From NCBI RefSeq assembly GCF_014851675.1, contig NZ_JACVAE010000002.1, positions 558,001-622,000 on the forward strand: a DNA stretch of 64,000 bases, in the 5' to 3' direction. This document shows, piece by piece, positions 38,026 through 47,277 of this stretch; positions within the stretch are counted from its first letter, which is position 1; every line of letters starts with the position of its first letter. The notes beneath the pieces are model-generated. The model saw only the letters and a program-made list of their open reading frames with translations. It did no database searches and was not told where the DNA came from. The translations under genes and the position numbers were made by a program. The stretch comes from Rhizobium sp. ARZ01. GTDB lineage: Bacteria > Pseudomonadota > Alphaproteobacteria > Rhizobiales > Rhizobiaceae.

Positions 38026-38101
38026 CCGCTTTCTCCAAGTTGAGCGGTCCCGATGTAGGATGTGGACAACCGGCTCGCAAGGTCGTTCGCCACCGGCGCG
38101 A

Positions 38102-38116
38102 TTAAGTCGGCGTTAA
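38102..38116 (+). promoter_or_regulatory. Candidate CtrA site upstream of the chemoreceptor gene
   Basis: TTAA-N7-TTAA, an exact match to the CtrA consensus, 65 bases before the chemoreceptor ATG in the divergent gap to the CysZ-like gene. Confidence 0.45.
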
Positions 38117-38181
38117 GCAACCGAAACTAGACTCCCCGCCAAAAGGCTCGCCAACGGCGACAGCATAATCTGGGAATCTTC

Positions 38182-40260
38182 ATGCGTACGATCAGGATCA
38201 GCAGGCTCCTCCCCGCTCTTTTCGTCTTGATGGTGGCGCTCGGCGCCTTGCAAGGCGCGGTCGCGTTCCGATCGCTCTCGACAATCACCGGCCAGTTCGA
38301 GCGCATCGGCAGCGAGCACATGCCGCAGTTGCGCACGATCCTGAAGATCAATCGCGACTTCGCGGAGCTGCAAGGCAGCTATTCCGAGCACATGCTGACG
38401 AGGGACCCAAATGAAATGCCGGCGATCGAGGCCAGGATCGCCGAACGCGGCGAGGCATTGACCAAGCAGGTCGACACCTACGCGGCCGCGATCTCCATCG
38501 ATCCGGATATGGCAAAGGTGATCAGCCCCGTCAAAGACAGCCTCGTCACTTATCTCGCAGAAGGGGAAAAGCTAAAGCAGGCCTCCGCCATGGCCGCCAA
38601 GGGCGTGGCCGCGGAAACCTTCCAAGGCCCCATGAAGCAGGATGCCGAGAGGATAGAGTCCGCACTCGCCAGCCTGATCGCCAGAAATGAGCGCGTGACG
38701 GCGAGCGGCATTGAGACCGCCGTCGCTGAACAGGAGTTCGCCTACCGGCTGACGATTGCCGCACTGATGTTGTCAGTCGGGCTCGCCATTGCAGCGATCT
38801 TCATCGTCAACCGCCGCGTCGTCCGCCCGCTAAACGGTATTTCCGGCGCGATGAGACAGGTTGCAGACGGCAATATCGGCCAGGAAGTGCCCTATTCCGA
38901 GCGCCGCGACGAGATCGGCGAGATGGCGGCGGCCGTCACCGTCTTCCGTGATAACGCCGGCGAACGCATGCGCCTCGAACGCCAGTCGGCTTCCGACCGG
39001 GCCATTGCCGAGGGCGAGCGCATGGCGCGCGAGGCGGAGCGCAACCGCGACAATGGCAAGGTGCAGGCGGCCGTCGCCTCGCTTGCCGACGCGCTGGGCC
39101 GGCTGGCCTCAGGCGACATGACCTGCGACATCGATACGCCGTTCGATGGCGAGCTCGATCGGCTGCGGCAGGATTTCAATATATCCGTCGCGCGACTGAA
39201 GGATGCGCTCTGCGAGGTCGGCGACAATGCGCGGGCGATTGACGCCGGCGCCCGCCAGATCCGCTCCGCGGCCGACGCACTTGCCCGCCGCACCGAGCAT
39301 CAGGCGGCTTCGGTCGAAGAGACCGCTGCAGCATTGGAGCAGATCACGACGACAGTGAAGGATTCCACCCGGCGCGCCGAGGAAGCCGGGACGCTGGTGG
39401 CCCGCACACGCGACGGCGCGGAAAAGTCCGGCCAAATCGTTCGCCGGGCCATTTCGGCCATGCAGCAGATCGAGCAGTCCTCCGGCGAGATCGGCAACAT
39501 CATCGGCGTCATCGACGACATTGCCTTCCAGACAAACCTGCTCGCGCTGAACGCAGGGGTGGAGGCTGCGCGCGCCGGCGAGGCAGGCAAGGGCTTTGCC
39601 GTGGTGGCTCAGGAAGTCCGCGAACTTGCGCAGCGTTCGGCCAAGGCCGCACGCGAGATCAAGGCGCTGATCACCGCTTCGGGCGGTCAGGTGCAGGATG
39701 GTGTCGCCCTGGTCGACGAAACCGGCAAGGCACTCGAGACGATCGTGGCCGAAGTGCAGGAAATCAATGGCCACGTCCAGGCAATCGTCGTGGCAGCGCG
39801 CGAACAGGCGAGCGGGCTGTCGGAAATCAACACTGCCGTTGGCACAATGGACCAGGGAACGCAGCAGAATGCGGCAATGGTCGAGGAGACCACGGCTGCC
39901 AGCCATGGCCTGGCAGATGACGTGCAGGCGCTGAATGCCCTGATCAGCCGGTTCAACGTCGGCGCCGCGCAGGGCCAGTCATCACGCGCGCCACACCTTC
40001 AGATGGTGCAGGCGTCCGATTCCGCGCCGTCAGGCTCCGCGTTGGCGCCGAGAAGCGCATCGGTGACGAAATCGGCACAGTCATCGACGGGGACCGTTAC
40101 CCAATTGCCGCGCAAGTCGCCCGGTCAATGGAACGTGAAGGCCGCCAGCGCGACGTCCCGTGCGGTGGCGTCACCTGCGAACCTGCTGAAGCAGAAGTTG
40201 CTCGGCGCGCTCGGCGCGAAACAGGAAGGCAAGAAAGACGGCGACTGGGAGAAATTCTAG
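38182..40260 (+). CDS. Methyl-accepting chemotaxis protein
   Basis: This is a transmembrane chemoreceptor of 692 residues. Helix 1 is at about 8-29, a periplasmic sensor at about 30-188 (four-helix type), helix 2 at 190-209, and HAMP at about 210-265. A second HAMP-like stretch follows (about 295-350) and then the signalling domain, with hairpin tip [20 protein letters not shown] flexible tail ends in DWEKF, a pentapeptide of the kind that docks the CheR methyltransferase and CheB. GGGA precedes the ATG. The ligand cannot be read from sequence. A CtrA-type site lies upstream. Confidence 0.93.
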   Translation: MRTIRISRLLPALFVLMVALGALQGAVAFRSLSTITGQFERIGSEHMPQLRTILKINRDFAELQGSYSEHMLTRDPNEMPAIEARIAERGEALTKQVDTYAAAISIDPDMAKVISPVKDSLVTYLAEGEKLKQASAMAAKGVAAETFQGPMKQDAERIESALASLIARNERVTASGIETAVAEQEFAYRLTIAALMLSVGLAIAAIFIVNRRVVRPLNGISGAMRQVADGNIGQEVPYSERRDEIGEMAAAVTVFRDNAGERMRLERQSASDRAIAEGERMAREAERNRDNGKVQAAVASLADALGRLASGDMTCDIDTPFDGELDRLRQDFNISVARLKDALCEVGDNARAIDAGARQIRSAADALARRTEHQAASVEETAAALEQITTTVKDSTRRAEEAGTLVARTRDGAEKSGQIVRRAISAMQQIEQSSGEIGNIIGVIDDIAFQTNLLALNAGVEAARAGEAGKGFAVVAQEVRELAQRSAKAAREIKALITASGGQVQDGVALVDETGKALETIVAEVQEINGHVQAIVVAAREQASGLSEINTAVGTMDQGTQQNAAMVEETTAASHGLADDVQALNALISRFNVGAAQGQSSRAPHLQMVQASDSAPSGSALAPRSASVTKSAQSSTGTVTQLPRKSPGQWNVKAASATSRAVASPANLLKQKLLGALGAKQEGKKDGDWEKF

Positions 40261-40281
40261 TCGCCGGGGCGCCGTCGCCGA

Positions 40282-41364
40282 CTACTGCGCAGGCGCAAAC
40301 GGTTCGCTCTCAGACGATGGCGGATAAAGGTGCTCCCCGCCGCGGAAGTCCCGGATCCGGAAGCATCCATCGTCGGTCTCCTGCACCGCACTCGAAAGAA
40401 CGGGCACCTTGCCGTAGCCGCCGGGAATGTCGAGGATATAGGTCGGTTGGCAAAGACCGGAGATGCGGCCGCGCAGCCCCTCCACCAGCGCCCGTCCCTC
40501 GGCGAGACCAAGCCGGAAATGGCTCGTTCCGGGCGCCAGATCGGGATGGTGCAGATAGTAGGGACGAATGCGGATTTCCACGAAGGCGCGCATGAGTTCC
40601 GCCAGCACGTCGGCGTCATCGTTCACGCCCTTGAGCAACACGGTCTGACTGATCATCGCAATGCCCGCATTGACAAGTTGCGCACAGGCCAGGCGCGCTT
40701 GTGCGGTCAGTTCGCGTGGATGGTTGGCGTGAAGGGCGACATAGGTTGTCTTGCCCGATGCCTGCAGAGCTTCAACCATGTCGGCATCGATCCGCTCCGG
40801 CTCGACCACGGGCACCCGCGTATGAAAACGAACGACCTTGACGTGGGCGATCGCGCCCAATCGCTGCATCAACTCGCGCAGCCTGCGGGCTGAGAGCACC
40901 AGCGGATCGCCGCCGGTCAGGATCACTTCCCAGATATCCGGATGCGCGGCGATGTAGCCGATCGCGGCATCCAGTTCCTCAGGCGTCAATGTTCCCAATC
41001 CGGAAGGGCCGACCATCTCGCGGCGGAAGCAGAAGCGGCAGTAGATGGGGCAGACGTGCACGGCTTTCAGCAGCACCCGGTCCGGGTAGCGATGAACGAT
41101 ACCCTCGACAGGACTGTGGGCCAGGTCGCCGATCGGATCGGCGCGCTCTTCCGGCAGCGTCGTCAGTTCGGCGGTGGCGGGAATGAACTGCCGGGCGATC
41201 GGGTCGCTCGGATTTTCATTGTCGATCAGCGCTGCCACGGCAGGCGTCACGGCAACGGCATAGCGCTCGCCCACGCGCGCAACATCGGCCTCGGCGGAGC
41301 CGCGCGGCATCAACCCGGCCTTCTCAAGCTCGGCAACCGACCGAAGCGTTCGCGCAACATTCAT
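40282..41364 (-). CDS. epmB: EF-P (R)-beta-lysine aminomutase, lysine 2,3-aminomutase-like
   Basis: This radical SAM enzyme isomerises alpha-lysine to (R)-beta-lysine for elongation factor P modification. The 360-residue chain carries the cluster motif CPIYCRFC (C105, C109, C112), a GGDPLVL SAM-binding segment, and PLP-site features typical of the aminomutase family. Length fits EpmB rather than the longer catabolic KamA (about 415). Its ATG overlaps the epmA stop by four bases. The epmA-epmB pair is divergent from efp, which decides the assignment. Confidence 0.9.
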   Translation of the reverse strand: MNVARTLRSVAELEKAGLMPRGSAEADVARVGERYAVAVTPAVAALIDNENPSDPIARQFIPATAELTTLPEERADPIGDLAHSPVEGIVHRYPDRVLLKAVHVCPIYCRFCFRREMVGPSGLGTLTPEELDAAIGYIAAHPDIWEVILTGGDPLVLSARRLRELMQRLGAIAHVKVVRFHTRVPVVEPERIDADMVEALQASGKTTYVALHANHPRELTAQARLACAQLVNAGIAMISQTVLLKGVNDDADVLAELMRAFVEIRIRPYYLHHPDLAPGTSHFRLGLAEGRALVEGLRGRISGLCQPTYILDIPGGYGKVPVLSSAVQETDDGCFRIRDFRGGEHLYPPSSESEPFAPAQ

Positions 41365-42425
41365 GGCGCTGTCTCCGCCACCGGCGCCCAGATAACCTGA
41401 TCGATGCGTGCAGCACCCGTCGCCAGCATCACCAACCGATCGAAGCCCAGCGCGATGCCGCTCGCCTCGGGCATGATTTCAAGCGCCGCAAGAAAATCCT
41501 CATCAAGCGGGTAGGTTTCGCCATAGACCCGCTGTTTCTCAGCCATCTCCAGGCCGAAGCGCCGGCGCTGTTCGGCCGCGTCGGTCAGTTCACCGAAGGC
41601 ATTGGCGAGTTCGACACCGCAGGCATAAAGCTCGAAGCGCTCGGCGACCCGGGGGTCGCGCGGCGAGGGGCGCGCGAGTGCCGCCTCGGCCACCGGATAT
41701 TCGCACAGGATCGTCGCGCGGCCGAAACCGAGTAACGGTTCGACGCGCTCGACGAGCACGCGGCTGAAGAGATCGGCCCAAGTATCATCGGGCGCGACGC
41801 GCAACCCGCATGCAGCCATCGCTTGTGCGAGCGCATTGCGATCGGTCGAGCCATCGGGGCGGATCGTCTCAAGCAGATCGATGCCGGCATGTCGGGCAAA
41901 GGCGTCCGCGACTGTGAGGCGTTCAGGCTCGGCAAAGGGATCACAGTCCTTGCCGCGGTAGACGAGGCGTTCCATACCGGCTGTTTGTGCCGCAACGGCA
42001 AGAAGTTCGGCGCAATCGTCCATCAGCGTCTCGTACCCCTCCCCCGCCCGGTACCACTCGAGCATGGTGAACTCGGGATGATGCAGAGGGCCGCGTTCGC
42101 GATTGCGGTAGACATGGGCAAAGCAGGAAATGCGTTTCTCGCCTGCCGATAGCAGCTTCTTGCAGGCGAATTCCGGCGAAGTGTGCAGGTAGAGCGGCGT
42201 CGTGGCGCCTGAGTGGCCGATGGCGTCCGTGCGGAACGCATGCAGATGAGCCTCGTTGCCCGGCGAGACCTGAAGCGTTGACGTATCGACCTCGACGAAA
42301 TCGCGCTCGGCAAAATAGCTTCTCAGCGCCAACTGGATGCGGTTGCGTGCAATCAGGAACGGACGGCGGTCGGCATGGACATCAGGCGTCCACCAGGGCG
42401 ACGGTGCAGGGCTGTTCGGCTTCAT
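41361..42425 (-). CDS. epmA: EF-P lysine ligase EpmA (GenX/PoxA)
   Basis: EpmA attaches (R)-beta-lysine to a lysine of EF-P. The 354-residue protein is a class II lysyl-tRNA synthetase catalytic core without the anticodon-binding domain. Motif 2 is visible in FAHVYRNRERGPLHHPEFTM and motif 3 in GIALGFDRLVML. ATG 42425 gives the family start; a GTG 33 bases upstream is possible. It is the first gene of the epmA-epmB pair, divergent from efp. Confidence 0.92.
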   Translation of the reverse strand: MKPNSPAPSPWWTPDVHADRRPFLIARNRIQLALRSYFAERDFVEVDTSTLQVSPGNEAHLHAFRTDAIGHSGATTPLYLHTSPEFACKKLLSAGEKRISCFAHVYRNRERGPLHHPEFTMLEWYRAGEGYETLMDDCAELLAVAAQTAGMERLVYRGKDCDPFAEPERLTVADAFARHAGIDLLETIRPDGSTDRNALAQAMAACGLRVAPDDTWADLFSRVLVERVEPLLGFGRATILCEYPVAEAALARPSPRDPRVAERFELYACGVELANAFGELTDAAEQRRRFGLEMAEKQRVYGETYPLDEDFLAALEIMPEASGIALGFDRLVMLATGAARIDQVIWAPVAETAP

Positions 42426-42571
42426 GGCAAGGTTTCTATCAGATTCCGGCGGACACACTGGTCTTTTTCCGGAATTTAGGCTAGTTGCGGCCCGATCCCG
42501 CTTTCTGCGGTCCGGGGATGAAACTTGAACCGTCCTCTACGACGCGGCCGCTCCAGATACAAGGAAGACTT

Positions 42572-43141
42572 ATGGCAAAGATCATCGCTTCTTCCGTCCG
42601 CAAGGGCAACGTGCTCGACGTCGACGGCAAACTCTATGTGGTTCTGACGGCGCAGAACTTCCACCCCGGCAAGGGCACGCCGGTCACGCAGGTCGACATG
42701 CGCCGCATCTCCGATGGCGTGAAGGTTTCGGAACGCTACCGCACGACCGAACAGGTCGAGCGCGCGCACGTGGAAGACCGCGAACACACCTTCCTCTACG
42801 AAGACGGCGACGGCTTCCACTTCATGAACCCGGAAAGCTACGACCAGCTGACGATGTCGGCCGAGGACGTCGGCGACGCCAAGGCCTACCTGCAGGAAGG
42901 CATGGCGGTCATTCTGTCGACACACGAGGGGGTAGCAATCGCGCTCGACCTGCCCCGTAACGTGATCCTCGAGATCACCGAGACCGAGCCGGTCGTCAAG
43001 GGTCAGACGGCTTCCTCCTCCTACAAGCCCGCCATGCTCTCCAACGGCCTGCGCACGCTCGTCCCGCCTCACATCCAGGCCGGCACGCGCGTCGTGATCG
43101 CGACCGAAGACGGCTCCTACGTCGAGCGCGCCAAGGATTGA
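42572..43141 (+). CDS. efp: Elongation factor P
   Basis: EF-P relieves ribosome stalling at polyproline. It has 189 residues and three beta-barrel domains. The tip of domain I reads FHPGKGTP with lysine at position 34, the same residue modified by EpmA/EpmB in E. coli. AAGGAAG precedes ATG 42572. The divergent epmA-epmB genes supply the modification; the third E. coli enzyme, the EpmC hydroxylase, is not in the window. A 12-pair hairpin follows the stop. Confidence 0.96.
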   Translation: MAKIIASSVRKGNVLDVDGKLYVVLTAQNFHPGKGTPVTQVDMRRISDGVKVSERYRTTEQVERAHVEDREHTFLYEDGDGFHFMNPESYDQLTMSAEDVGDAKAYLQEGMAVILSTHEGVAIALDLPRNVILEITETEPVVKGQTASSSYKPAMLSNGLRTLVPPHIQAGTRVVIATEDGSYVERAKD

Positions 43142-43149
43142 TCGCTTTT

Positions 43150-43179
43150 GGCCACCCGATCGGCCCTGATCGGGTGGCC
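43150..43179 (+). terminator. Hairpin after efp
   Basis: A perfect 12-pair stem (43150-43161 with 43168-43179) with a six-base loop, nine bases after the efp stop. The tail is C-rich and not a T run, so it may act as an end-stabilising or weak terminator. Confidence 0.65.
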
Positions 43180-43248
43180 CCTTACATTCCCCCAAGAATC
43201 CGCTATGACCCGTAACCGGCTCTTACCCTTCGAGACGGAAAATTCCGA

Positions 43249-44241
43249 ATGACCCAATTCGACGTTCTGACGGTCGGCAATGCCATCGTCGACATCATTG
43301 CCCGTTGCGACGACGGCTTCCTCACTGAAAATGGCATCATCAAAGGGGCAATGAACCTCATCGACGCCGAGCGCGCGGAGTTGCTCTATGCCCGCATGGG
43401 GCCAGCGGTGGAGGCCTCTGGAGGCAGTGCAGGGAACACGGCGGCGGGGATCGCGAGCTTTGGTGGTCGTGCCGCCTATTTCGGCAAGGTCGCCAAGGAT
43501 CAGCTTGGCGAAATCTTCACGCACGACATTCGCGCCCAGGGCGTCCACTTCGGAACAAAACCGCTTGACCGTTTGCCGCCAACGGCGCGTTCGATGATCT
43601 TTGTCACCGAGGATGGCGAACGCTCGATGAACACCTATCTCGGTGCCTGTGTCGAGCTCGGTGCCGAGGACGTCGAAGCGGCCGTCGTGGCTTCGGCAAA
43701 GGTCACCTATTTCGAGGGTTACCTGTGGGATCCGCCGCGGGCCAAGGACGCGATCCGCGCCTGCGCCCGCATCGCGCATGCGAACGGCCGCGAAATGTCG
43801 ATGACACTCTCGGACAGCTTCTGCGTCCACCGCTATCGCGACGAATTCCTCGAATTGATGCGCTCGGGCACGGTCGACATCGTCTTCGCCAACAAGGCCG
43901 AAGTGCTGGCGCTCTATGAGACTGAGGATTTCGAGCAGGCGCTTTCGATAATCGCCAGCGACTGCCGGCTCGCCGTCGTCACGATGAGCGAAGAGGGTTC
44001 GATCATCCTGGCTGAAGGGAAGCGGATCCGCGTCCATGCGACGCCAATCGAGCGCGTGGTGGACACGACAGGCGCCGGCGACCTCTATGCGGCCGGCTTC
44101 CTGTACGGCTATACACAGGGGCGTTCGCTTGAAGACTGCGGCAAGCTCGGCAGCCTGGCAGCCGGCATCGTCATCGAGCAGATCGGCCCACGGCCGCTGG
44201 CTTCGCTTGCCGAGGCCGCGATCGAGGCGGGGCTGGCCTGA
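43249..44241 (+). CDS. Adenosine kinase (PfkB family)
   Basis: The 330-residue ribokinase-family protein has an N-terminal GNAIVDI, glycine-rich GGSAGNTAAGIASFGG (about 58-73) and the anion-hole motif DTTGAGD (about 265-271) with the catalytic aspartate. The family is annotated as adenosine kinase, making AMP from adenosine, which would complement adenosine deaminase at the start of the window. Other sugar or nucleoside substrates cannot be excluded. Confidence 0.85.
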   Translation: MTQFDVLTVGNAIVDIIARCDDGFLTENGIIKGAMNLIDAERAELLYARMGPAVEASGGSAGNTAAGIASFGGRAAYFGKVAKDQLGEIFTHDIRAQGVHFGTKPLDRLPPTARSMIFVTEDGERSMNTYLGACVELGAEDVEAAVVASAKVTYFEGYLWDPPRAKDAIRACARIAHANGREMSMTLSDSFCVHRYRDEFLELMRSGTVDIVFANKAEVLALYETEDFEQALSIIASDCRLAVVTMSEEGSIILAEGKRIRVHATPIERVVDTTGAGDLYAAGFLYGYTQGRSLEDCGKLGSLAAGIVIEQIGPRPLASLAEAAIEAGLA

Positions 44242-44250
44242 GCGCCTTGC

Positions 44251-44793
44251 CTATTTGAAGGCCTCGCCGGGATAGGCGCCCCAGATTTCGCCTTGCGCCA
44301 CCCAACCCTCGGTGCCGTCCACGTCGGCGCGGCACCAGTCGCCATTGCACTCGCCTACCTTGATCACAACGCCCGGCTCGAGCTTGGCGACAATTGCGCC
44401 GGAGGATTGCGGGTCACGGCGCATGTTCACATAGATGTCGGCACCCTTGCCGCGCATCCATGGCGCGGTCACTGCAGTGCGGTCCCCGGATAGAAGCGCC
44501 TGGTTGACCCAACCCTCGGTACCATCGGCATCGCGAATGCGCCGCCAGTTGTCGTACTCCTGGATGATCTCGACCGGCACACCGGATCTCATGTAGCGCC
44601 AAGCCACGGCGTAGTCGACGCTCGGACCAACGCGCAGGTTGACGCTCTTGGCCTTCAAGCTGACGAAACGCGGCAGGGGCAATCCGCTCGGCCCCTTTGA
44701 GGCTTGCGCCAAAGCGTCCGTGGCCGCCTGCGACGCCAATGCGATCAGGGCGGCAAATGTGACGGTGCAAACGCGAGAATGTAAGCGACGCAT
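44251..44793 (-). CDS. Secreted protein with two bacterial SH3 domains
   Basis: The 180-residue protein has a signal peptide (about 1-33, ending DALAQA) and two SH3b domains (about 50-110 and 118-175), each with the NLRVGPS/VNMRRDP start and a GWV end. A CNGDWC pair lies in the second. Such proteins bind cell-wall components in the periplasm; no catalytic domain is present. ATG 44793 (GTGGA upstream) is preferred over ATG 44823. It converges on the adenosine kinase gene with a nine-base gap. Confidence 0.78.
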   Translation of the reverse strand: MRRLHSRVCTVTFAALIALASQAATDALAQASKGPSGLPLPRFVSLKAKSVNLRVGPSVDYAVAWRYMRSGVPVEIIQEYDNWRRIRDADGTEGWVNQALLSGDRTAVTAPWMRGKGADIYVNMRRDPQSSGAIVAKLEPGVVIKVGECNGDWCRADVDGTEGWVAQGEIWGAYPGEAFK

Positions 44794-44973
44794 GACGAGA
44801 TCCACTTCCAGCCTTAAGGGCATCCGGCAGCCGGACCCTGCCGGCATGCAAATCACGGGACCGGCGTTCAGAGCGGATTGTGTTCGCGACGGGGTCTGGT
44901 AGAAAATGCCCTTGATGAAGCAAGTCTTACCCATCTTGGTTAAGGACCCGTCAACAGGACGCTCGAACAGGCC

Positions 44974-45978
44974 ATGACGAACAAGAAAAAACCGAAGGTC
45001 TACATCACCCGCCGCCTGCCTGACGTAGTCGAGACGCGCATGCGCGAACTGTTCGACGCCGAGCTCAACATTGAAGACACGCCCCGCTCGCAACCGGAGC
45101 TCGTCGCCGCCGTGAAGGCTTTCGACGTGCTGGTACCGACGGTGACCGACCGGATCGACGCCGCACTGATCGAGCAGGCGGGTCCCCAACTCAAGCTCAT
45201 CGCAAGCTTTTCCAACGGTGTGGACCACATCGACGTGGACGCAGCCGCGCGGCGCGGCATCACCGTCACCAATACGCCGAACGTCCTGACAGAGGACACG
45301 GCCGACATGACGATGGCGCTGATCCTGTCAGTCCCGCGCCGGCTCGCGGAAGGCGCCCAGCTACTCACGGACCGCAAGGGCGAATGGGCCGGCTGGTCGC
45401 CGACATGGATGCTCGGGCACCGCATTTGGGGCAAGCGTCTCGGTATTGTCGGCATGGGCCGTATCGGAACGGCCGTGGCGCGCCGCGCAAAAGCCTTTGG
45501 GCTATCGATCCACTACCACAACCGGCACCGCGTGCATCCCGTAACAGAGGAAGCGCTCGAGGCAACCTATTGGGACAGCCTGGACCAGATGCTGGCGCGG
45601 GTGGACATCGTATCGGTCAACTGCCCATCGACGCCGGCGACCTACCATCTGCTGTCGGCACGTCGGCTGGCACTGATGCAGCCGTCGAGCTACATCGTCA
45701 ACACCGCACGCGGCGGCATCATCGACGAGGCGGCGCTGATCAAATCCCTGCGTGAGGGCAAGATCGCAGGCGCAGGGTTGGACGTGTTCGAGCACGAACC
45801 GGCCGTCAATTCGAAGCTGGTGAAGCTCGCAACCGAGGGCAAGGTGGTGCTCCTGCCGCACATGGGTTCGGCGACCCTTGAGGGCCGCATTGACATGGGC
45901 GAGAAGGTGGTGATCAACATCCGTACGTTCTTCGACGGTCACCGCCCACCCGACCGGGTGCTGCCGGGACGGAACTGA
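44974..45978 (+). CDS. 2-hydroxyacid dehydrogenase, glyoxylate/hydroxypyruvate reductase type
   Basis: This NAD(P)H-dependent reductase of 334 residues has the nucleotide motif GMGRIGTAV (about 161-169). The catalytic Arg is in NTARGG, Glu in FEHEPAVN and His in LPHMGSAT. The sequence resembles the GyaR/GhrB branch (D-glycerate dehydrogenase), distinct from the GhrA-like enzyme at 20773-21738. It is divergent from the SH3 protein and converges on the GNAT gene. Confidence 0.87.
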   Translation: MTNKKKPKVYITRRLPDVVETRMRELFDAELNIEDTPRSQPELVAAVKAFDVLVPTVTDRIDAALIEQAGPQLKLIASFSNGVDHIDVDAAARRGITVTNTPNVLTEDTADMTMALILSVPRRLAEGAQLLTDRKGEWAGWSPTWMLGHRIWGKRLGIVGMGRIGTAVARRAKAFGLSIHYHNRHRVHPVTEEALEATYWDSLDQMLARVDIVSVNCPSTPATYHLLSARRLALMQPSSYIVNTARGGIIDEAALIKSLREGKIAGAGLDVFEHEPAVNSKLVKLATEGKVVLLPHMGSATLEGRIDMGEKVVINIRTFFDGHRPPDRVLPGRN

Positions 45979-46030
45979 CCGACTGGCGGGATCGCAGACC
46001 ACCGGCAATGCCCGCCGCGATTCGAAAAAA

Positions 46031-46498
46031 TCAGAGCCGTTTGGTCATCTCGATCGAAGTGGTGCTGTCGTAACCCGGATGGCGGTTCTCGGCCGTCTTC
46101 TCAAAACCCCAGGCACGAAAGCGGGCGTGGTTTTCGACAAGCTCGGTTCGCGTCTCAAGGCGCAAGGCTGGAAGTTCGAGCGTGCGCGCCTCCTGCTCAG
46201 CCGCCACGAGAAGCGCTCGGCCGGCACCCGACCCCTGACTTGCCGGCAGGACGGCCAGCTTGCCGATATAGAGGCAATTTTCCTCCGGCCGACAAAAGAT
46301 GCAGCCAACGATCGCGCCACGGTCGAGGGCGAGGAAAACGATCTCGGCCAGCACCTTTTCCTGCAGGCTGGCGGCGGTCAAACGGTATGCGGAGGACGGC
46401 GGTTCGATCCGGCCGTCCATATAGGCGAAGGCGTATCGGATGACGGACAGCAGCTCGTCATATCGGTCGAATGACGCGTCCAGCCGTTGCACCTCCAT
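46031..46498 (-). CDS. GNAT family N-acetyltransferase
   Basis: The 155-residue protein has the acetyl-CoA motif A as LPASQGSGAGRALL (about 86-99) and the C-terminal motif B region ARFRAWGFEKTAENRHPGY. The acceptor is unknown. Its ATG directly abuts the TAG of the upstream moeB/thiF-type gene, so it is the third gene of recF-moeB-GNAT. Confidence 0.82.
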   Translation of the reverse strand: MEVQRLDASFDRYDELLSVIRYAFAYMDGRIEPPSSAYRLTAASLQEKVLAEIVFLALDRGAIVGCIFCRPEENCLYIGKLAVLPASQGSGAGRALLVAAEQEARTLELPALRLETRTELVENHARFRAWGFEKTAENRHPGYDSTTSIEMTKRL

Positions 46499-47266
46499 CT
46501 ATGAAGCCCCGCGGCGCCGGTAACGCATCACGTCGAAACGGGCGGCAAGCCCATCGTAAAGCATCAAACGCCCGACCAGCGGCTCTCCGGCGCCGGTGAT
46601 CACCTTGATCGCCTCCATAGCCATTAACGTGCCTATGACACCGGTGAGCGCACCGACGATCCCAGCCTCGGCACAGGATGGTACGACACCCGGTGGCGGC
46701 CGCTCCGGGAAGAGATCGCGATAGCCCGGATTCTGCCGGCCGTCCGCCGCCTGTTCCCACGGCTTCAGCACGGTCAACGAACCATCGAATCGACCGACGG
46801 CGCCCGTGACGAGCGGGATCTTGGCCGCCTCTGCAGCATCCGCAGCCGCATAACGGGTATCGAAATTGTCCGAGCCGTCCATCAGGAGATCGAAGCCGCG
46901 CAGAAGATGCGGCGCAGTCTCCGGCGTTAACCGTGTATCGAAAACCGTCACGCGCACATGCGGATTGATCGCTTCGATTGCTGCTTTTGCGCTCTCGACC
47001 TTGCTGCGGCCGATCGATTCGGTGCCGTGGATCACCTGCCGCTGCAGGTTGGAGAGGGAAACTGTATCGTCGTCGATGATGCCGATATGGCCGACACCTG
47101 CGGCGGCAAGATATTGGAGAACGGGCGCGCCGAGGCCGCCTGCGCCGATAACGAGCACGGCCGCATTCTTCAGTTTCTGCTGCCCGGCCCCGCCGATTTC
47201 GGCGAGCACGATATGGCGACGGTATCGCTCGATCTCGTCCGGACTTAGCGGCTCTGCGGTCTGCAC
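46499..47266 (-). CDS. HesA/MoeB/ThiF-type adenylyltransferase
   Basis: This E1-like enzyme adenylates the C-terminus of a sulfur-carrier protein (MoaD or ThiS). The 255-residue chain has the nucleotide-binding GAGGLGAP (41-48), the SNLQRQ arginine-finger region and a conserved cysteine in PSCAEAG (C198). The zinc CxxC of E. coli MoeB is replaced by GYRD (181-184), so zinc is probably not bound. GTG 47266 is the start: GGAGGA lies just upstream, whereas the TTG overlapping the recF stop has its ribosome site directly against it. MoeB and ThiF roles cannot be separated here. Confidence 0.83.
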   Translation of the reverse strand: MQTAEPLSPDEIERYRRHIVLAEIGGAGQQKLKNAAVLVIGAGGLGAPVLQYLAAAGVGHIGIIDDDTVSLSNLQRQVIHGTESIGRSKVESAKAAIEAINPHVRVTVFDTRLTPETAPHLLRGFDLLMDGSDNFDTRYAAADAAEAAKIPLVTGAVGRFDGSLTVLKPWEQAADGRQNPGYRDLFPERPPPGVVPSCAEAGIVGALTGVIGTLMAMEAIKVITGAGEPLVGRLMLYDGLAARFDVMRYRRRGAS

Positions 47267-47277
47267 GGGCTCCTCCG

